From an uncultured Bacteroidia bacterium (GTDB taxonomy: Bacteria > Bacteroidota > Bacteroidia > Bacteroidales > UBA932), in the NCBI GenBank assembly GCA_902792815.1, contig CADBAY010000009.1:62001-126000 (forward strand): DNA of 64,000 bases, written 5' to 3'. Both the position numbers and the translations under genes were made by a program. The notes below the pieces were generated by a model. The model saw nothing but the letters and a program-made list of their open reading frames with translations, was not told where the DNA came from and ran no database searches. The stretch's first letter is position 1. Every line of letters begins with the position of its first letter. Below, one piece after another: positions 39,598 through 48,397 of this stretch.

Positions 39598-41970
39598 ATG
39601 AAATTCAAAGGATTGTTTATCGCTTTGGCTGCCGCTGTGGCTTCATTGCTCGTGGCATGCCAGAAGGAAAAACCCGTTTTTGGTATCTCTGTTGACAAGG
39701 ATGTCATAGAATTCACCCAGAGCGGCGGACAGGCTCAGGTGCAAGTCACCACAGCGCAGGCTTGGAATGTGAGCATTCCTGCAGATGCGCAGGCTTGGCT
39801 CTCCGCCGAGCCCACAAGCGGCACAGGCAAGGCCGTCGTCACTTTTACAGCCAAAGCCAATGACGGCAAAGACCGCAAGACCGGACTTAAGATCAATGCG
39901 GGCATGGCCGGCTATGTGGCCATAACTGTCTCCCAACCCGGCTCTCTCAAGCCCGGTGACGGTCTTACTGCCGCCACTGCCTGGAGCGCTAGCGAAGCTA
40001 ATGCCTGGATCAAGGCCAATCTCGCCGACAAAGAAGTCACTTCAACCAAGTATTATGTCAAGGGCATAATCCACAAGGTGCAGACTACCTTCGAGGCCAG
40101 CGGTAATTATGGTAATGCCGTATTCTTTATTTCCGATGACGGAAAGGCAGCTTCCGATGATTTCGAGGCCTACCAGGTTTATTATCTTGGCGGCCGCCAG
40201 TGGAAGAAGGGAGATACTGAAGTACAGGTCGGCGACGAAGTGATTCTCTACGGCCCCGTCACCCTCTTTGGCTCAACCGCCGAGACTTCCGGCAAAGGCG
40301 CGGCTTACATCTACAGCCTCAACGGCGTAACCGATGGCGGTTCGGTCAATCCCGAAGATCCCAGCAAGGTGGAGCAAATCACCTGCGCCGAGTTCATCTC
40401 CAAGGCAGACCCGAACACTACCTACCGCCTGGTCGGCAAGGTCACTTCTTCGGTCAACGAAAAGTACTGCTCCTTCGACATGAACGACGGCACTGCTACC
40501 GTGGTGGTATGGACCGTCAACAATGCCTCCGACTGGTCAAGCAAGGTCAAGCAGGGCGGTACCGTAACCGTACGCGGCAAGTATCTCCGCTACGAGAACA
40601 ACGGCAGCGTGAAGCACGAGATGGTGGATGCCTACATCGAGGCGTTCACGGAAGGCTCCGACCAGCCCGCCGAGACGGTTACCGGTACGGTGGCCCAGAC
40701 CATAGCCGCCAACGACGGCACAAACGTGGTTATCCCCGAATCGACTGTGATGGCCATATCCAAGCAAGGCATAGTGGTCAGCGACGGCACCGCCAACGTG
40801 TACCTGTACTTCGATGCCAAGAACAACGAAACCGTACCTTCAGTGGCTATCGGCGACAAAGTTAAGGTTGAGGCCGAGAAAGCCACCTACGGCGGAGTGC
40901 CCGAGCTCAAGGCTCCCAAGGTCACCAAGCTTTCTTCCGGTGGTGCGGTAACCTATCCCGAACCCAAGGACCTGAATCCTATTGCCACAAGCTACAATTC
41001 CAATGTGACCGAGTTCGTGAAGATGACCGGCACGCTCAAGATTTCCGGCAACTATGTGAACCTTGAGATGGACGGCGTTGATTCGAATTCCAAGATGGGT
41101 TCCGTCTCCGCTCCGCTCGATGCTCTGGGAGCCAGCTCGTTCGACGGCAAGAAAGTCACCGTCAAGGGTTACTTCAGCGGTATTACCGGCAGCGGTAAGT
41201 ATATCAATGTGGTCGCTACAGAGATTACCCCCGCCGATCCTGATGCCAAGTACTGCAATGTGTCTCCCGCTTCCATCAGCGCCAAGGCCGACGATACTTC
41301 TGCATCATTCAGCATTTCCTCCAACGCTGCCTGGACGGCTACTTCCGACAACGCCGACTTTACCCTGTCTCCTGCCTCCGGCACCGGTGACGCAACGGTA
41401 ACCGTGAGCTTTGCAGCCAACAGCGGCGATGCTCCAAAGGTGGCCCATATCACAGTAGCCTGCGCCGACGCCGGCGTGAATGCGACCGTTACCATCACCC
41501 AGGCCAAGCCTTCGAGCGGCGCTGGTTCTTCATACGTATTAGATGGAGAGGCTATCAAAGCTGCACATGCCGAAAAATGGGCATACGATAGTGGCGCAAA
41601 GAGCGTGACAGCCACAGATGGAAGCGTATGGACCCTTTTCAATACTTATGCAAATACTTCACAGGTAACTGTGCAGATGAACAAAGGGAAGGGCGCTTAT
41701 GTTCTTACTCCCGTACTTCCTTCCGGCAAGTCGGTAAAGAAAATAGCTGTTGTACTTAACAAAAAGAATGACGGCACCGGAGAAATGGGGGACCGTCCCA
41801 TGGATATCCTGAATGCCGACGGCACAACCACACTTCTGAATAATGTCACCGGCCAGGCGCTGGCCGACGGTCTTGAAGTTCCTGACGGCAATGCTCAGGT
41901 GAGGATCATCTGTGACGAAACGGATGGCGGTGCTGTCTATATCACCAGCATCACAGTATTTTACGAATAA
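39598..41970 (+). CDS. BACON/OB-fold surface lipoprotein (2)
   Basis: The 790-residue lipoprotein (signal ending SLLVAC, C21) has a BACON (about 25-118), an OB module (about 120-245, YYVKGIIHKVQTTFEASG, YIYSLNGVTDGG), a second OB (about 258-360, YRLVGKVTSSVNEKYCSFDM), a third (about 365-555, GIVVSDGTANVYLYFD, FDGKKVTVKGYFSGITGSGK), a second BACON (about 560-645) and a C-terminal beta-sandwich. It shares at least two modules with lipoprotein 1 but in another order. It opens the operon with NUC, EEP, TonB receptor and DUF5689 genes, which suggests a surface binder of nucleic acid. Confidence 0.82.
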   Translation: MKFKGLFIALAAAVASLLVACQKEKPVFGISVDKDVIEFTQSGGQAQVQVTTAQAWNVSIPADAQAWLSAEPTSGTGKAVVTFTAKANDGKDRKTGLKINAGMAGYVAITVSQPGSLKPGDGLTAATAWSASEANAWIKANLADKEVTSTKYYVKGIIHKVQTTFEASGNYGNAVFFISDDGKAASDDFEAYQVYYLGGRQWKKGDTEVQVGDEVILYGPVTLFGSTAETSGKGAAYIYSLNGVTDGGSVNPEDPSKVEQITCAEFISKADPNTTYRLVGKVTSSVNEKYCSFDMNDGTATVVVWTVNNASDWSSKVKQGGTVTVRGKYLRYENNGSVKHEMVDAYIEAFTEGSDQPAETVTGTVAQTIAANDGTNVVIPESTVMAISKQGIVVSDGTANVYLYFDAKNNETVPSVAIGDKVKVEAEKATYGGVPELKAPKVTKLSSGGAVTYPEPKDLNPIATSYNSNVTEFVKMTGTLKISGNYVNLEMDGVDSNSKMGSVSAPLDALGASSFDGKKVTVKGYFSGITGSGKYINVVATEITPADPDAKYCNVSPASISAKADDTSASFSISSNAAWTATSDNADFTLSPASGTGDATVTVSFAANSGDAPKVAHITVACADAGVNATVTITQAKPSSGAGSSYVLDGEAIKAAHAEKWAYDSGAKSVTATDGSVWTLFNTYANTSQVTVQMNKGKGAYVLTPVLPSGKSVKKIAVVLNKKNDGTGEMGDRPMDILNADGTTTLLNNVTGQALADGLEVPDGNAQVRIICDETDGGAVYITSITVFYE

Positions 41971-41976
41971 TCTTAC

Positions 41977-43116
41977 ATGTCAAGACGCCTTGTCATACTG
42001 TGCTCCTTCCTGGCTCTGGGAACGCTTCTCCTCTCTTGCGAGAAAGAGGAGGAGCGTATCCCGGTGCTGACGTTGCCGTCCCCTATGCTGACTTCCGCCG
42101 GTGGCGAACAGACGCTTTCCGTCGCCGCCGAAAGCTCTTGGAAGCTTAGCGTCGATTATTTGGAGGGCGGCTCGGGATGGATTACCACCAGCGCCGCTTC
42201 GGGTAACGGATTTGAAAGCGTTACCGTTACGGTTGCCGCCAACGAGACCGACTCTCCCCGCAAGGCAAAGCTGAGGCTGGATACTCGTGCCCACTCGGTC
42301 AATCTGGAAATTACCCAATCTGCCAACGTATCGCATAGTTTCCCGAGCTGGATGATGGAACTTCCGTCTCCCCAGGACAACGACGACCTGATGTTTTTTA
42401 TCCACGACATGAAGGGCGGTACTTACGTGGACATGGCCACAAGCGGTACCCGCAACTGGTCGTTCTACTGGGACAGCAAGAATTATGTATCCATCTGGGT
42501 GGCCTATCCTCTTAACGCCGGTTTGCTCGAAGGCAATTATGGCCGTTACGACATCTTCATCGACGATCCCATCCTGACGGATTTGAAGTTGAAGCAACCT
42601 TATCTGACAGGCGGCTCGTATGGAGGAGGCTGGACCAGGGGACATCAGATTCCGTCGGCGGACAGGCAGAAGGCAGCCTCTAACAAGTCTACTTTCTATG
42701 CTACCAATATGACACCCCAGCAATATGATTTCAACGGGGAGATTTGGGCTAATCTGGAAAGTAAGGTGCGTACCTATGCCAAGAACTGCGACACCCTGTA
42801 TGTCTGCACAGGCTGCGATATCCGTTCGCCCCTTGGCTATACAGGCGACAAGAGCGGCGTGTCCGTAGCTATCCCGTCGGCATATTTTAAGGCACTCCTT
42901 CGCCGCAAGGGCAACGATTGGTCGGCAGTCGGTTACTACCTGCCGCACACCAAGGACATTTCAAAAAACAATTTCCAAAACTACTCCATGTCCATCGAGG
43001 CGCTGGAGAAGAAGACCGGTCTTGATTTCTTTGCCAATCTGCCGGCATTTCTCGGGAAAGACAAAGCAGCGGCCATTGAAGGGGCCGATCCTAACTCTAC
43101 ACTTATCAACTGGTAA
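41977..43116 (+). CDS. BACON plus DNA/RNA non-specific endonuclease (NUC) lipoprotein
   Basis: The 379-residue lipoprotein has a signal ending TLLLSC (C21), a BACON domain (about 30-118, SSWKLSVDYLEGGSG) and an Endonuclease_NS domain (about 135-379). The catalytic His is H223 in TRGHQIPSADRQ, and the metal Asn is N253 in NMTPQQYDFNGEIWANL. These are the hallmarks of Serratia-type nucleases that cut DNA and RNA without sequence preference. Lipid anchoring suggests action at the cell surface. Gaps of 6 and 9 nt place it in one operon with its neighbours. Confidence 0.88.
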   Translation: MSRRLVILCSFLALGTLLLSCEKEEERIPVLTLPSPMLTSAGGEQTLSVAAESSWKLSVDYLEGGSGWITTSAASGNGFESVTVTVAANETDSPRKAKLRLDTRAHSVNLEITQSANVSHSFPSWMMELPSPQDNDDLMFFIHDMKGGTYVDMATSGTRNWSFYWDSKNYVSIWVAYPLNAGLLEGNYGRYDIFIDDPILTDLKLKQPYLTGGSYGGGWTRGHQIPSADRQKAASNKSTFYATNMTPQQYDFNGEIWANLESKVRTYAKNCDTLYVCTGCDIRSPLGYTGDKSGVSVAIPSAYFKALLRRKGNDWSAVGYYLPHTKDISKNNFQNYSMSIEALEKKTGLDFFANLPAFLGKDKAAAIEGADPNSTLINW

Positions 43117-43125
43117 CCCACGAAT

Positions 43126-44217
43126 ATGAGAAAGATTATTGTCTCCCTCTCCGTATTGATGTTGGTGCTATCTTGCGGCACCCCTGCCCGGATGACCCAG
43201 GGCAACAATAGCGGAACTTCTTATGTAATAGGTTTCTACAACTTGGAAAACCTTTTCGACATTTACCACGACGACGGTAAGAACGATTACGAATATCTTC
43301 CGGACGGCGCCAATAACTGGACAGAAGCAAAATATACCAAGAAATTGCAGAATATGGCCAGGGTTATCGCCGAGATGAAGAAAGACAACGGAGTATGGCA
43401 TGCCGTGCTCGGCGTTTCTGAAGTTGAGAACCGCCACGTTCTGGAAGACCTTGTTTCAGAGCCCGCCATTGCCGATGCCAATTATCAGATAGTACATTAC
43501 GACAGCCCGGACCGCCGAGGCGTGGATTGCGCGTTGTTCTATCGTCCGGATGTTTTCAAATTCATTGCCAGCGAGGCCATTCCGTTCACCTTCGACCCGT
43601 CACGCATAGACTGGAGTCAGTGGACCCAGGAGGAGAAGGATAATTTCAAGACCCGTGACGTGCTGATGGTCCGTGGAACCATCGACGGTGAAATGTTTGC
43701 CTTCTTCGTGTGCCACCTTCCGTCCCGTCTGGGCGGAAAGGGCGCCGACCTCCGTCCTCGCGGCGCCGAGATCGCTTACAAGCGGGCAATGGAGCTGCAG
43801 AAGGAATTCCCGGGCATCAAGATAGTGGTTATGGGCGATATGAACGACAATCCCCAGGATGTGTCCATGACCGAATTCCTGCGTGGCAGGGAGTTCCGCG
43901 AGGATCTCACGGACGAAGACTTCTTCGACCCGTTCCTGAGCATGATCAAGGCCGGATATGCGTCGCTTTATTATCAGGGCGGCAACAATATCTTCGATAT
44001 AGTTATGGTCAACAACGCCCTGGCCAATGCCGCTCCCGGAACTTTCCAGATCCAGCCTATCGTGAAGCAGAAGTATTACGGCCGTATCTTCGCCAAGCCG
44101 TTCATGACCAACCAGAGCGGCCAGTATAAAGGCACCCCGCTCCGCACTTTCTCGGGCGGTTCCTTCGTAGGAGGCTTCTCCGACCACTATCCCACTTACA
44201 TTGTCATTAAGAAATAA
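43126..44217 (+). CDS. Endonuclease/exonuclease/phosphatase (EEP) family lipoprotein
   Basis: The 363-residue lipoprotein has a signal ending LVLSC (C17) and the EEP fold: N39 in FYNLENLFD, Glu in LGVSEVENRHVLEDL (about 95-109), VCHLPSRLGGK, GDMNDNP (metal Asp/Asn) and the C-terminal SDHYPTYI, which carries the Asp-His pair. Family members cut DNA or RNA or remove phosphates. Next to the NUC enzyme and a TonB receptor, an exonuclease-like role on nuclease products is likely, but this is inference. Confidence 0.88.
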   Translation: MRKIIVSLSVLMLVLSCGTPARMTQGNNSGTSYVIGFYNLENLFDIYHDDGKNDYEYLPDGANNWTEAKYTKKLQNMARVIAEMKKDNGVWHAVLGVSEVENRHVLEDLVSEPAIADANYQIVHYDSPDRRGVDCALFYRPDVFKFIASEAIPFTFDPSRIDWSQWTQEEKDNFKTRDVLMVRGTIDGEMFAFFVCHLPSRLGGKGADLRPRGAEIAYKRAMELQKEFPGIKIVVMGDMNDNPQDVSMTEFLRGREFREDLTDEDFFDPFLSMIKAGYASLYYQGGNNIFDIVMVNNALANAAPGTFQIQPIVKQKYYGRIFAKPFMTNQSGQYKGTPLRTFSGGSFVGGFSDHYPTYIVIKK

Positions 44218-44222
44218 CACAT

Positions 44223-47183
44223 ATGACTAAACGAATAATTTTGGCATTTGCTGCGGCTCTTGCGTCACTGACCATCTTTGCGCAGGGCCCTACCGGCGGC
44301 GTGAAAGGTACGGTCATCAACCGTAATGGCCGTCAGCCGGTGGAAAACGCCCGCCTGATCCTGAAGCAGGGCGCTGCAGAGATTGCTACAGTCTCATCCG
44401 CCCAGGACGGCAGCTTCCTCATTCCGGAGCTGGAAGACGGTATGTACACCCTGGTAATCGAGGCTCCTGAATACCTTGAGAGCCAGGTGCAGGTAACCGT
44501 TAATGACGGCTATGTAAAGAACATGTTCAATATCTCGCTCACCGGGATCCAGAGAGTGACGGAAGTTGACGATGATTCCTTTGCTGCCTTCGATATGGAC
44601 GACTCCGGGTTCAACGACAACCCGACCATCCTGTTCGGCAGCAATGACGTATTCAACAATATTGCCGGATACAATTTCTCTTCCGTGCGTTTCCGCGCCC
44701 GTGGATACAATTCCGAGAGCCAGGAGGTCTATCTTGCCGGTGTAAAGATGAACGACGCCATTACAGGATACGGCCCGTTCTCCCTTTGGAGCGGCCTGAA
44801 TGAGGCCATGCGCTCCAAGGAGACCGTGAACGGAGCCGAGGTCTCCGACGTGGCCCTTGGCGGCTATAACGGCGTGACCAACGTATTCGGAACTGCCGGG
44901 CAGGTGCGCAAGGGCCTCCGGGGCAGCGTGTTGACCAACAGCTCGCTGTACCGTCTGCGCCTTATGGCATCTTATGCAACCGGCCCCATGGACAACGGCT
45001 GGGCTTTTGCCACCAACGTGAGTGCCCGCCTTGGCGGCAACGACTGGATAGACGGTGTGTACTACCGTTCGTTTGCCTACTATCTGGCTGCCGACAAGGT
45101 GTTCGACGATGTCCACACCCTGCATTTTGCCATCTTCGGCACGCCGGGAGAGCGCGGCGCCCAGATGGCTTCCACCCAGGAAGTGTATGACCTCATGTAC
45201 GACAATATGTACAATGCCAACTGGGGCTACCAGAACGGCCGTGTGCGTAATGCACGCGTTCGCAAGACACATGAGCCCGTCGCATATGTACAATGGGATT
45301 TCAAGCCCTCCGATATATTCCAGGGGAGCGCTACGGTGCTTTATCGTTTCGGTAAGAACGGATATACCGCACTTGACTGGTACAATGCGCAGGATCCCCG
45401 TCCTGACTATTACCGCAATCTGCCGTCGTATTTTTACAACGACAACCCTGACTATAAGAGGAATAACCAGGCTAAAGCCATCGAGGCTTTTAAGTCGTGG
45501 TATAACGAGGTGCCTGACGTAGTCCACATGAACTGGGACCGCATATACCAGGTGAATAATTTGAGCTATGTTCCCAACGAGAACGGCGAGACCAAGCGTT
45601 CCAAATACGTTCAGGAGGAACGCCGTACCGACCAGAACGACCTTAACTTCTCTACGAGTTTCAAGTATCGTCCCCAGGCCTGGCTCACGGTTACGGGAGG
45701 CCTGAACGCCAAGTGGAACAAGACTCATTATTACAAGATCCTGGCCGACCTTCTGGGTGGACAGTATTTCGTAGATGTGGACAATTTTGCCGACCGTGAC
45801 TTTGCATCCACGCCCTTTATGGCCGCCAACGACCTCGAGTATTATCTGGCTCACGGCGGCAAGTCGCGGATTCTTCACGTAGGTGATAAATACGGTTATG
45901 ATTACAATGCCCATGTGCACAATTACGGCGGATGGGCCAACGGCGAGTTCTCATTCGGCAATCTCGGCATCAATGTGGGCGCCAAGCTTGGCTACCAGCG
46001 TTTCTGGCGCGAGGGTTTGACCCGCAAGGGCCTTTTCCCAGGAAAAGAGTTCACCGACCCTGTAAGCGGCATCACCGTGCAGCCTGCCAAGGATTCCAAG
46101 GGTGAGGTGATAACCTCGTTCGGCAATTCCAAGAAGGCGCATTTCCTGACCTATGCCGCCAAGCTGGGCGTCAATTTTGTTATTGGCGGCAACATGAGGG
46201 TCTATGGTAATGTGGGTTATTTCAACGACGCTCCTACCTTCAACCAGGTATTCCTGAGCCCGCGTACCAGGAACAGCATGGTGGATAAGCTCACTACCGT
46301 CAAGACTTTCGCCTCCGACCTCAACTGGCAGTACAGCGGCAACGGTATCAATGTGCGCGCTACCGCTTACTACACCACCATCAAGGACCAGAGCAAGATC
46401 ATGAGCGCATACGACGACGTGCAGAACGCCTTCTCCAACTTCGCCCTCAGCGGTATCGACCAGAGGCACGTGGGTATGGAGCTGGGATTCAAAATACCGA
46501 CCTACTTCATCCCCAACCTGAGCGTGCAGGGCGTCGTGGCCTATGGCGAGGCCGTCTATACTTCCAATCCCACCATGGTGCAGACTCTTGACAACAGCGC
46601 CTCCCTTGTAAGCTACAATGGCAGCGAGGTCATGAATGTCTCTTTCTGGAAGAATCATCCCGTTTATCCTCGTGACGTGTATAACAACATTCCCGAGGGC
46701 ACCGGCCTCAACGATTACACCAGCCTGAAGAAACATTATGTGCCTTCCACGCCCCAGACAGCCGTGAGCCTCGGCCTTGCATGGAACTACAACTATTGGT
46801 TCGTGGATGCCGACGTGGAATACTTTGACCGCGCTTATCTGGACATGAACCCTCTGTACCGTACTGACTATGCGGTCATGGGCCCGGACTACAAGGCGAC
46901 TCCCGAAGAAATCGAGTATATGGCCACCCAGGAGAAGTTCGCTCCTGCTTTCCTGCTGAACTTCTCGGTGGGCAAGTCCTTCTATATCCAGCGTAAATAC
47001 CAGCTCGGCTTCTCGCTCAACGCCAAGAACATCCTCAACAATCGCGATGTCAAGACCGGCGGTTACGAGCAGACCCGAATGGTGGACAATACCGAGGGCA
47101 AGAACAGGTTCTACCGTTTCGACTCCAAGTATTTCTATATGCCAGGATTCAACTATATGCTTAACGTTTATTTCAGATTCTAA
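44223..47183 (+). CDS. TonB-dependent outer-membrane receptor (C), nuclease operon
   Basis: The 986-residue protein has a signal (MTKRIILAFAAALASLTIFA), a CarboxypepD_reg-like domain (about 22-105, GGVKGTVINRNGRQPVENA) and a plug-like region (about 130-250). An aromatic-rich barrel follows, ending FNYMLNVYFRF. It is more divergent from receptors A and B than they are from each other. Its position between the EEP nuclease and the DUF5689 lipoprotein (gaps of 5 nt on both sides) suggests it imports the products released by the nucleases. No SusD-like gene is present. Confidence 0.88.
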   Translation: MTKRIILAFAAALASLTIFAQGPTGGVKGTVINRNGRQPVENARLILKQGAAEIATVSSAQDGSFLIPELEDGMYTLVIEAPEYLESQVQVTVNDGYVKNMFNISLTGIQRVTEVDDDSFAAFDMDDSGFNDNPTILFGSNDVFNNIAGYNFSSVRFRARGYNSESQEVYLAGVKMNDAITGYGPFSLWSGLNEAMRSKETVNGAEVSDVALGGYNGVTNVFGTAGQVRKGLRGSVLTNSSLYRLRLMASYATGPMDNGWAFATNVSARLGGNDWIDGVYYRSFAYYLAADKVFDDVHTLHFAIFGTPGERGAQMASTQEVYDLMYDNMYNANWGYQNGRVRNARVRKTHEPVAYVQWDFKPSDIFQGSATVLYRFGKNGYTALDWYNAQDPRPDYYRNLPSYFYNDNPDYKRNNQAKAIEAFKSWYNEVPDVVHMNWDRIYQVNNLSYVPNENGETKRSKYVQEERRTDQNDLNFSTSFKYRPQAWLTVTGGLNAKWNKTHYYKILADLLGGQYFVDVDNFADRDFASTPFMAANDLEYYLAHGGKSRILHVGDKYGYDYNAHVHNYGGWANGEFSFGNLGINVGAKLGYQRFWREGLTRKGLFPGKEFTDPVSGITVQPAKDSKGEVITSFGNSKKAHFLTYAAKLGVNFVIGGNMRVYGNVGYFNDAPTFNQVFLSPRTRNSMVDKLTTVKTFASDLNWQYSGNGINVRATAYYTTIKDQSKIMSAYDDVQNAFSNFALSGIDQRHVGMELGFKIPTYFIPNLSVQGVVAYGEAVYTSNPTMVQTLDNSASLVSYNGSEVMNVSFWKNHPVYPRDVYNNIPEGTGLNDYTSLKKHYVPSTPQTAVSLGLAWNYNYWFVDADVEYFDRAYLDMNPLYRTDYAVMGPDYKATPEEIEYMATQEKFAPAFLLNFSVGKSFYIQRKYQLGFSLNAKNILNNRDVKTGGYEQTRMVDNTEGKNRFYRFDSKYFYMPGFNYMLNVYFRF

Positions 47184-47188
47184 GCGCC

Positions 47189-48397
47189 ATGAAAAAGTTT
47201 TTATTCTCAATAGCTGCCCTTGCGGCACTCGTTTCCTGCCAGAGTCTGATTGAAGAATGGCAGCCGGTGAATCCCAGGCCCTACGAAGAGGGTAAACCTT
47301 TCACCCCCGTCAACATGGACTCCGAGGTGAACGCCACTATCGCTCAAATCAAGGCGCTTTATAAAAACCATGGCACTCCGGTTGAGATTATCGATAACCT
47401 TATTATCAAGGGCGAGATAACCACTTCGGACGAAGACGGCAACGTCTATCGCGAAATCTATATCCAGGATGCTACCGGCGCCATTTGCCTAAAGCTGGGC
47501 CGCAGCTCTTCTTATGACGACTACAAGGTAGGCCAGATACTGTATGTTAAGTGCCGCGGCCTTGTGGTGGGCGAATACGGATACAAGAGCGGCAATTACG
47601 GCGGCGCTGGTCTCCTCCAACTCGGACTTCTCGGCGATGGCTGGCAAGATTATCTCGACGGCATTACGGATACCGAGCCGGAATATGAAACCTCGTACAT
47701 CGATCTTGCTCCCATTATCAACGAGCACATTTTCCGAGGAGCCATCCTTCCTCAGGAGCAACGGGTTAAGCCTTCCTATTTCACGGGAGCTGAGCTCACT
47801 GCCATGAAAGATGCCACCCAAAGCCCCATAGTGAGTATGTACACCAGGCTTGACGGCCTTACTTACGGCAACTCCGACAATGGCAAGGAGATTTTCTGCC
47901 TGTTCTATCCCGATCCTAACCTGAATCATACCAAGTATGAGTCCTGGAACCGCGTGTTCCTTTCTTCGCCCAACAACAGGGCCAAGGGCGCGGACTATAC
48001 CTTCGGCATCACTACCTGGTCGCTTACCAAGAATCGTTTCCTGACCCTCGCCCAGTCGGGTGTGTGGGACGATGTTGAGATAGGCGACGGCAGCGGCGTC
48101 ATAGGCCAGGCGTACACTTCCTTTGACAACTTCGGCTACGAAGAGTTGTACAAAGACGTGATCATCTCCCATCCCAATGCACAGAGCGTGAGCCATTACT
48201 TTATGTACGACGGAGTGGAAGTGCAGGTGCGCACAAGCGGTTATGCCCGCTTTGCCGACGTGGCCATTCCCGAAGACGTGCGCAATGGCAGCAAAAAGGT
48301 GGATATAGTGGGTATTCTGTCGCGTTATCAAGGCAGCGCCCAGTTCACTCTGCTGGATGTATTTTATTCCGGGACAACAAACAGTCTTATTAAATGA
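47189..48397 (+). CDS. DUF5689 lipoprotein
   Basis: The 402-residue lipoprotein has a signal ending LAALVSC. A DUF5689 domain (about 45-200, IKGEITTSDEDGNVYREIYI with QDATGAICLKLG and VGQILYVKCRGL) is followed by a beta-rich second half (about 210-395). The DUF5689 core looks like an OB-fold. It lies directly after a TonB receptor, as SusD does after SusC, so it is a candidate lid or binding partner. It overlaps the next gene by 4 nt (ATGA). Confidence 0.85.
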   Translation: MKKFLFSIAALAALVSCQSLIEEWQPVNPRPYEEGKPFTPVNMDSEVNATIAQIKALYKNHGTPVEIIDNLIIKGEITTSDEDGNVYREIYIQDATGAICLKLGRSSSYDDYKVGQILYVKCRGLVVGEYGYKSGNYGGAGLLQLGLLGDGWQDYLDGITDTEPEYETSYIDLAPIINEHIFRGAILPQEQRVKPSYFTGAELTAMKDATQSPIVSMYTRLDGLTYGNSDNGKEIFCLFYPDPNLNHTKYESWNRVFLSSPNNRAKGADYTFGITTWSLTKNRFLTLAQSGVWDDVEIGDGSGVIGQAYTSFDNFGYEELYKDVIISHPNAQSVSHYFMYDGVEVQVRTSGYARFADVAIPEDVRNGSKKVDIVGILSRYQGSAQFTLLDVFYSGTTNSLIK

